From JAWWBG01 sp033721095 (lineage in GTDB: Bacteria > Actinomycetota > Nitriliruptoria > Nitriliruptorales > Nitriliruptoraceae): DNA of 17,628 nt. The position numbers and the translations under genes are program-made. Shown here piece by piece: positions 12,656-17,628 of the stretch (the first letter of the stretch is position 1; each line of letters starts with the position of its first letter). The stretch covers positions 1 to 17,628 of the forward strand of contig JAWWBG010000026.1 in NCBI GenBank assembly GCA_033721095.1. Direction: 5' to 3'. The notes below the pieces were generated by a model. That model was given only the letters and a program-made list of their open reading frames with translations. It did not search any database and was not told the origin of the DNA.

Positions 12656-14649
12656 CACGAGGCCAGCCTGGCCGCGACCGTCGGCAGCTCGGTGCTCGGG
12701 CTGGGGGCGATCGGCAGGTTCGTTCCGTCCCAGCCTGTGTCGTGCACGAGGTCGAGGCCCGGGCAGACACCGCAGTCGTAACAGGGGATCCAACGGCAGT
12801 CGTCGAGCTCCTTCTCGGCGATCGCGTCCTGCCAGTCCGACCAGAGCCACTCCCGGTCGAGCCCTGCGTCGAGATGGTCCCACGGGAAGACCTCGTCGCG
12901 GTCGCGTTCGCGCATCGTGTCGGCGAGGTCGATGCCGTGCTCGGTGAGCGCAGCCAGCCAGACCGGCAGGGTGTCCATCTCGTGCCAGCCGTCGAACCGC
13001 GCGCCGTTGCGCCACGCCGTCTCGATGACGTCGGCCAGTTCCCGACCGCCGCGGGCGAGCAGGCCCTCGATGACGCCCTCCTCGGGGTCATTGGTGCGCA
13101 GTCGGAGATTGCCGTGTTCGCGGATGGCCGACTTGATGAGCTCGAGCTTGCGCTGGATCTGTTCGGGCGAGTCCTGTGCGGCCCACTGGAAGGGCGTGTG
13201 CGGCTTGGGGACGAACCCACCGACGGAGATGGTGACCTTGTTCGCCCGACCGTGACGCTGGGCAGCCTCGAGGACCTTGATGCCAAGATCGGCGATCGCC
13301 AGCACGTCGTCGTCGGTCTCGGTCGGCAGGCCGATCATGAAGTACAGCTTCACGTGGCGCCAGCCGTTGGCGAAGGCGATCTCGGTGGTGCGGAGCAGGT
13401 CGTCCTCGGAGACCATCTTGTTGATGACCGCTCGCATCCGCTCCGAGCCGGCCTCCGGTGCGAACGTGAGGCCGGTCCGCCGGCCGTTGCGTGACAGCTC
13501 GTTGGACAGGGTCACGTTGAAGGCGTCGACGCGTGTCGACGGCAGGCTGAGCGAGGTGCTCGTGCCCTCGTACTCGTCGGCGAGCGACGTGGCGATGTCG
13601 CCGATGCCGGAGTGGTCCGCGGACGACAACGACAGCAGGCCAACCTCCTCGAAACCGGTGTTGGCCAAGCCCTCGCGGACGATGCTGCGGATGTCCTCGG
13701 GCGTGCGTTCGCGGACGGGCCGGGTGATCATGCCGGCCTGGCAGAACCGGCATCCCCGCGTGCATCCGCGGAAGATCTCGACGCTGAAGCGCTCGTGCAC
13801 CGTCTCGGTCATGGGCACAATCTGCCGCTTGGGGTAGGGCCACTGCGACAGGTCCTGGACCGTCCGCTTGGGCACCAGCGAGGGGACGCCGGGCTCCACG
13901 GCCACGGTCGCCTTGAGGCGGCCGTCGGGCGTGCGGCGAGGCTCGTGGAAGGCAGGGATGTAGACCCCCTCGATCGCCGCCAGCGTTCGGAGGAGCGTTC
14001 GGCGCTCCGCGTCCCCGGAGCGCTTCCAGGCGCGCACGGCGTCGTCGATCTCGAGAACGACCTCCTCGCCGTCACCTGCGACGGCCGCGTCGACGAATGG
14101 GGCGAGGGGCTCGGGGTTGAAGGCCGCATGCCCGCCGACGAGGACGATGGGGTCGTCCGACGTGCGGTCCTGCGATCGCAGCGGGATGCCGCCCAGGTCG
14201 AGGAGGTTCAGCAGGTTCGTGTGCCCGAGCTCGTGCGGCAGCGTGACCGCGAAGACGTCGAATGCCCACAGCGGATGATGGCGCTCGAGCGTGAAGGCCT
14301 CGATGCCTTCACGCCGCATCACCTCCTCGAGGTCGATCCAGGGCGCATAGGCACGTTCCGCCAGGGTCGACGAACGCTCGTTGAGGATCTCGTAGAGGAT
14401 CTGGATGCCCTGGTTGGGCTGGCCGACCTCGTAGGCGTCCGGATAGCAGAGGGCCCAGCGAACGTCGGCGTCCTGCCACCGCGTCACGACCTGGTTGTGC
14501 TCACCGCCGACGTACTGCGCGGGCTTGCGGACGTGCTCGAGCTGGCGCTCGAGCCGATCCCATTGCGAGGGTGGGGCAACTGCTGCATCTGCTGAACGCA
14601 CCGCCCGCCTGTCGACCGGCGGCGCCGTCCGCGCCGTGGTCGGGCGCAT
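12655..14649 (-). CDS. B12-binding-like radical SAM protein, TIGR03960 type
   Basis: A 664-residue radical SAM enzyme of unknown reaction. An N-terminal B12-binding-like Rossmann region (about 45-215) carries RWALCYPDAYEVG (64-76) and LPHELGHTNLLNLLDLGGIP (137-156). The [4Fe-4S]-SAM motif is RGCTRGCRFCQAG (294-306), with Cys296, Cys300 and Cys303. LTFAPEAGSERMR (394-406) and KLYFMIGLPTETDDD (434-448) are usual radical SAM barrel blocks. A C-terminal Cys cluster (618, 623, 626, 629 in DCRWIPCYDCGVC) could hold a second Fe-S cluster or metal. The ATG at 14647-14649 has GGAGAG about four bases upstream, which supports this start. It overlaps the DUF2344-like gene by one base. The usual pairing with that protein is known from many genomes; the substrate is not. 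Confidence 0.93.
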   Translation of the reverse strand: MRPTTARTAPPVDRRAVRSADAAVAPPSQWDRLERQLEHVRKPAQYVGGEHNQVVTRWQDADVRWALCYPDAYEVGQPNQGIQILYEILNERSSTLAERAYAPWIDLEEVMRREGIEAFTLERHHPLWAFDVFAVTLPHELGHTNLLNLLDLGGIPLRSQDRTSDDPIVLVGGHAAFNPEPLAPFVDAAVAGDGEEVVLEIDDAVRAWKRSGDAERRTLLRTLAAIEGVYIPAFHEPRRTPDGRLKATVAVEPGVPSLVPKRTVQDLSQWPYPKRQIVPMTETVHERFSVEIFRGCTRGCRFCQAGMITRPVRERTPEDIRSIVREGLANTGFEEVGLLSLSSADHSGIGDIATSLADEYEGTSTSLSLPSTRVDAFNVTLSNELSRNGRRTGLTFAPEAGSERMRAVINKMVSEDDLLRTTEIAFANGWRHVKLYFMIGLPTETDDDVLAIADLGIKVLEAAQRHGRANKVTISVGGFVPKPHTPFQWAAQDSPEQIQRKLELIKSAIREHGNLRLRTNDPEEGVIEGLLARGGRELADVIETAWRNGARFDGWHEMDTLPVWLAALTEHGIDLADTMRERDRDEVFPWDHLDAGLDREWLWSDWQDAIAEKELDDCRWIPCYDCGVCPGLDLVHDTGWDGTNLPIAPSPSTELPTVAARLAS

Positions 14650-14730
14650 CGGCTCTCCAAGTCAATCGGGATCCGCGCTCATCGTCGGGTGCCAACGCGT
14701 GGCCGGAAAGGGACGTGGCCGCAGGATCCA

Positions 14731-14746
14731 GCCGCCTCGTGGCGGC
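14731..14746. repeat. Short inverted repeat upstream of the radical SAM gene
   Basis: GCCGCC (14731-14736) and GGCGGC (14741-14746) form a 6-bp stem with a TCGT loop in the 185-base gap before the radical SAM gene. Nearby, CGTGGCCG is directly repeated at 14698-14705 and 14714-14721 with a 16-base period. Either could be part of a control region, but I find no convincing -10/-35 pair here. Confidence 0.3.
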
Positions 14747-14787
14747 AGGGTGACAGGGTACCCGCGTGCCGCTCCGAACGCCCCGGG

Positions 14788-14806
14788 CGGCGCCTTGCTG
14801 GCGCCG
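14788..14806 (-). terminator. Candidate terminator after the mrdA-rodA-hydrolase unit
   Basis: A perfect 7-bp stem, CGGCGCC (14788-14794) with GGCGCCG (14800-14806) and a 5-base loop, begins 29 bases after the hydrolase stop in the direction of transcription. It could end or weaken transcripts coming from rodA before the radical SAM operon. No U run follows on the minus strand (CCCGGGGCGTT), so strength is uncertain. Confidence 0.45.
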
Positions 14807-14834
14807 ACATCGCACCGGTGGCGGTTTCTTGGCC

Positions 14835-15995
14835 TCAGCGGCCGCTGAGCCAGTCGGTCACCAGCTTCTCGTACCCCTCCGGGTCCTCGTTCCAGGCCCG
14901 AACGTGTCCGACGCCCTCGTAGGGGACGAACGTGACAAGGTCCGGGTGGGCCGTGGCGAACTCCTCGGAGGAGGAGAACGGGACCGTCTCGTCGTCCGTT
15001 CCGTGGATCAACAGGACCGGCACGTCCAGGTCTGCCAGCCAGTGCTCCCAACGACGCCGGTCCCAGTCGATGTCCCAACGCAGCCCGGCCGCCCACTTGG
15101 CGGTGGCGACGAGGCTGCCGGGGATGGGCAGGCCCGTGCCGGGGATCAGGTCGCGGTCGGCGGCGCCGAGATCGATCGTGGACCCGAAGTCGAGGATGGG
15201 CGCGTCAAAGACCAGGGCGGCGATCCGGCGACCGCCTCGGTGCAGGTACGTGCTGGCCGAGATCGCGCCGCCGGTCGACAGGCCGACCAGCACCACGTCC
15301 TCGGCACCCTGCGCGACGGCCCAGTCGATGGCAGCGTCGACGTCCTCCCACTCGGTGTCGCCGAACCGGTAGTGCCCGCTCGGGTCGGCGGGAGCCCCCT
15401 CGTCGTTGCGGTAGTCGATGACCAGGGAGGTCAGGCCCGCTGCCGACAGGGCGGGGAGGATGCGCACGGCCTCGCGTCGCTCGGCGGCGCGCCCATGCAC
15501 CACGATCGCCCAGCGCGTGGCGCCCTCGGTCTCGACCAGCCACGCGCCAAGCTCACCGAGCGGCGCAGGAAAGGTCACCTCCTCGACGTCGATGCCGCGC
15601 TGCATCGGCGTCGAGAAGTACCAGGTGTCCCAGTGCGCGGTGTCACCGACCGAGGGCGGCGTGCCCTCGACCTCGAGGATCGGGCGGGTCACGATTCGCT
15701 CGCCAGCGTCGTTGGTCGTCTCGCCCGTGACGGGACCGACCAGCAGGCGACCGGATCCGGCCTCGACGGCGCCGCGCGCGTAGCGATCCCAGCCGTCCGG
15801 TTCACCGTCGAGCACCCGGATCGAGACGGTCTCGGCATCGACGGCCGTGACCTCGATGTCGTGCTCATCGTCCGAGTGATCCACCGCCAGGGCGCCGGAC
15901 TCGATCTCGGAGGCGAAGTACCAACCCCCGCCGACGTGGAACACCACGAGGAACAACACCAGCTGGATGAGCCAGAAGCGGGTGCGGCGTCCCAC
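14835..15995 (-). CDS. Membrane-anchored alpha/beta hydrolase
   Basis: A 386-residue alpha/beta-hydrolase. The N-terminus is GRRTR followed by one hydrophobic helix (about 7-28); with the positive charges in front, this predicts a type II anchor with the enzyme outside the membrane. Residues 30-140 are an uncharacterised region. The hydrolase fold follows with HGRAAERREA (167-176, near the oxyanion strand), nucleophile Ser240 in GLSTGG, an acid in HGTDDETVP (Asp334 or Asp335) and His364 in GVGHVRAW, so the triad is complete. The start is the GTG at 15993-15995, with AGGAG six bases upstream formed partly from the rodA stop region; the gap to rodA is nine bases. Co-transcription with rodA hints at an envelope substrate such as a lipid, acyl or peptide ester, but that is inference. 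A plain serine esterase or peptidase is the safe call. Confidence 0.87.
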   Translation of the reverse strand: MGRRTRFWLIQLVLFLVVFHVGGGWYFASEIESGALAVDHSDDEHDIEVTAVDAETVSIRVLDGEPDGWDRYARGAVEAGSGRLLVGPVTGETTNDAGERIVTRPILEVEGTPPSVGDTAHWDTWYFSTPMQRGIDVEEVTFPAPLGELGAWLVETEGATRWAIVVHGRAAERREAVRILPALSAAGLTSLVIDYRNDEGAPADPSGHYRFGDTEWEDVDAAIDWAVAQGAEDVVLVGLSTGGAISASTYLHRGGRRIAALVFDAPILDFGSTIDLGAADRDLIPGTGLPIPGSLVATAKWAAGLRWDIDWDRRRWEHWLADLDVPVLLIHGTDDETVPFSSSEEFATAHPDLVTFVPYEGVGHVRAWNEDPEGYEKLVTDWLSGR

Positions 15996-16004
15996 GTCCA
16001 GCTC

Positions 16005-17189
16005 CTAGAAGCGTCGGCTGTGGACGTTGAGGAGGATGCCAACCAGGGTGAACGACATCATCAGGGATGTCCCCCCGTACGAGACGAACGGCAGGGGAAT
16101 CCCGGTCACCGGCATGATTCCGATCGTCATGCCCACGTTCACGAAGACCTGGAGGACGAACAGGGACACGATCCCCGTCGCCAACAGCGTCCCGAACAGG
16201 TCCTTGGCCGTCGCCGCGATGCGCAGCCCGCGCCAGACGAGCACGGCGAACAGCCCGAGGACGACAAGAGCGCCGACAAACCCGAACTCCTCGGCGATGA
16301 CCGTGAAGATGAAGTCCGTGTGGTTCTCGGGGACGTACGCGAGATTGGTCTGCGTGCCCTCGTACAGGCCCTTGCCGAACAGCTGGCCGGACCCGACGGC
16401 GATGAGCGACTGGTGCGTGTGGAACGTCAGGCTCTGCGTCAGCTCCGGGTTGCCGGCATCGAGGAAGGCCGTGAGGCGGGCCAGCTGGTAGTCCTCGATG
16501 AACTCCAACCGGAGTCCGAGGATCACTGCGCCGATCCCGCCGGCGCCGAGCAACCCGAGGTGCCAGAAGCTCGCCCCGCCGACCAGCAGCAGGACGATGG
16601 CCAGCCAGACGAACACGATGGACGTTCCCAGGTCCGGTTCCAGGAAGACCAGCACCATCGGCACACCGACGAGGATCACGGTCAACAGGACGACACCGAA
16701 GTTGGGACGCCCGCGCGACTCGTGGAGCAGGGCCGCGACCGCGATGATGACGGCGAGCTTGGCGAGCTCGGACGGCTGCAGGTTGAACCCGCCGGGCAGC
16801 GCGATCCAGCGCTGGGCGCCATTCGCGTCCACACCGAGTGGCGTCAGGACGGCGACCAGCAGCACGAGCACGAAGGCGTAGATGACCGGGCTGTAGCCGC
16901 GCAGGTGGCGGTAGTCCCAGACCGCTGCGACGGTCCCCGCCACGACCGCGACCCCCAAGGCGATCAGCTGCCGCGTGACGAAGAACGTCGTCTCGATGTC
17001 CTGCGCGGCCAAGCGCTGGTAGGTGGCACTCCGGATCATCAGCAGGCCGATGGCCGCCAGCGCAAGCGTCGTGAGGATGAGGACGACGTCGACGTGTCGC
17101 ACCGGGGCGTTGCGGCGCGCCCACCGGTCCTGGACGCGCGCTCGCAGCTCGCGCTGCACGCGATCCTGTCCGAAGAGCGGGAGATCCAT
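16005..17189 (-). CDS. rodA: RodA, SEDS-family peptidoglycan glycosyltransferase
   Basis: RodA polymerises lipid II into glycan strands for side-wall growth, working with a class B PBP. The 394-residue product has a short basic cytoplasmic N-terminus and about ten hydrophobic spans starting near 33. Family motifs are NGAQRWI (123-129), FLEPDLGTS (182-190), SLIAVGSGQLFGKGL (261-275), PENHTDFIF (287-295, with the conserved Asp292 needed for activity in the family) and MPVTGIPLPFVSYGGTS (359-375). All expected motifs are intact. The ATG at 17187-17189 shares one base with the mrdA stop (TGATG), which implies coupling of transpeptidase and glycosyltransferase synthesis. Its N-terminus (about 30 residues before the first helix) is slightly longer than in E. 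coli RodA. Confidence 0.96.
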   Translation of the reverse strand: MDLPLFGQDRVQRELRARVQDRWARRNAPVRHVDVVLILTTLALAAIGLLMIRSATYQRLAAQDIETTFFVTRQLIALGVAVVAGTVAAVWDYRHLRGYSPVIYAFVLVLLVAVLTPLGVDANGAQRWIALPGGFNLQPSELAKLAVIIAVAALLHESRGRPNFGVVLLTVILVGVPMVLVFLEPDLGTSIVFVWLAIVLLLVGGASFWHLGLLGAGGIGAVILGLRLEFIEDYQLARLTAFLDAGNPELTQSLTFHTHQSLIAVGSGQLFGKGLYEGTQTNLAYVPENHTDFIFTVIAEEFGFVGALVVLGLFAVLVWRGLRIAATAKDLFGTLLATGIVSLFVLQVFVNVGMTIGIMPVTGIPLPFVSYGGTSLMMSFTLVGILLNVHSRRF

Positions 17190-17628
17190 CAGTCCAGGAT
17201 CTCCGGGCCGGCCTCGAAGGGTGTGATGTCCAACCCGAAGGCGGCCTCGAGGATGCGCTTGGCGATCGGGGCTGCTGTCTGGCTGCCGCCACCGCCCTCC
17301 TCGACGGTCACGACCACGACATACCGGGGGTCGTCAACCGGTGCGTAGGCGGCGAACCAGGCGTAGGGCACCTTGGGCTTGAGCTCGGCCGTGCCGGTCT
17401 TGCCGGCCACGGGGATCTCGTCGAGTGGGAAACCGGTGAAGGCGCCTCGAGCGGTCCCGCGCGACCCCATGACGACGTCCTCGAGGCCGGCGCGAATCGC
17501 TGCCATCTGGGCCGCGTCCAACGAGAGCTGTTGCAGGGCGACGGGTTCGACGCGGGTGGCGATGGTGCCGTCGGGAGCCAGGAGGTGGTCGACCACCTGC
17601 GGCTGCCACAGGGTTCCACCGTTGGCGA
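17189..17628 (-). CDS. mrdA: Penicillin-binding protein 2 (class B transpeptidase), 3' end only
   Basis: The last 145 codons of a PBP2-type transpeptidase, which cross-links peptidoglycan in the elongation complex with RodA. The frame enters from the right edge with ANGGTLWQPQ, a block typical of PBP2, then continues through VDHLLAPDG. The third active-site motif KTG is present in PVAGKTGTAE, followed by YAWFAAYAP, also typical. The catalytic Ser (SxxK) and SxN motifs are outside the window. A GTG at 17596 would begin an apparent shorter frame, but the coding match upstream shows it is internal. The stop overlaps the rodA start by one base. Confidence 0.95.
   Translation of the reverse strand, partial: ANGGTLWQPQVVDHLLAPDGTIATRVEPVALQQLSLDAAQMAAIRAGLEDVVMGSRGTARGAFTGFPLDEIPVAGKTGTAELKPKVPYAWFAAYAPVDDPRYVVVVTVEEGGGGSQTAAPIAKRILEAAFGLDITPFEAGPEILD

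Noticed and set aside
14766..17348. Very long plus-strand open frame (about 860 codons) opposite the hydrolase, rodA and mrdA
   Set aside because: It is antisense to three genes with intact family motifs, its product is dominated by Asp, Arg, Gln and Gly without any domain, and such frames are expected in high-GC DNA.
1..17628. Search for CRISPR arrays, tRNA or rRNA genes, insertion sequences, toxin-antitoxin pairs, retrons or defence genes
   Set aside because: No repeat-spacer pattern, cloverleaf, transposase motif, reverse transcriptase or recognised defence domain was seen on either strand.

Overview
The window is high-GC, almost entirely coding DNA, with frequent GTG starts, overlapping stop/start junctions, an LPxTG surface protein and the gene order mrdA-rodA / radical-SAM pair / RNase E / rplU-rpmA-obg. 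This points to an actinobacterium or a close relative in that phylum. The deep-branching lineages (Nitriliruptoria or Acidimicrobiia type) are a reasonable guess from gene order, but the sequence alone does not fix the genus. I see no rRNA, tRNA, CRISPR array, integrase or transposase. No gene-free stretch exceeds 300 bases; the longest is about 185 bases.

Right part (about 10.1-17.6 kb), all on the minus strand and reading leftwards: the 3' end of a class B penicillin-binding protein (mrdA), rodA, a membrane-anchored alpha/beta hydrolase, a B12-binding-like radical SAM protein (TIGR03960 type), its small partner (TIGR03936/DUF2344 type), and an RNase E/G with a long disordered N-terminus. 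Several junctions overlap by one base (TGATG) or lie within 16 bases. The main break is about 185 bases between the hydrolase and the radical SAM gene, and it carries two hairpins. MrdA and RodA together are the transpeptidase and glycosyltransferase of the elongation-mode wall machine. The radical SAM pair has no established reaction but sits beside RNase E.

Left end (1-1.4 kb), minus strand: rplU and rpmA (ribosomal proteins L21 and L27), a strong hairpin terminator, and the first 198 codons of the ribosome-assembly GTPase obg. A good promoter and a 9-bp inverted repeat lie in front of rplU.

Middle part (1.4-10.1 kb): an accessory block separating rne from rplU, genes that are near neighbours in many actinobacteria. 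It holds a sucrase/ferredoxin-like protein with the ligand pattern of bis-histidine [2Fe-2S] thioredoxin-like ferredoxins (plus), an aldehyde-dehydrogenase superfamily enzyme (minus), two ABC exporter half-transporters that look like an obligate heterodimer with one degenerate and one consensus ATP site (minus), a secreted LVIVD-repeat beta-propeller with a sortase signal (plus), and a cytosolic DsbA-family protein with a CSWC centre (plus).

Most of the window is ordinary housekeeping DNA. The points most worth a second look are the Suc_Fer-like ferredoxin, the asymmetric ABC pair, the surface propeller with a predicted His-His mature N-terminus, the uncharacterised radical SAM pair beside RNase E, and the rplU leader hairpin.
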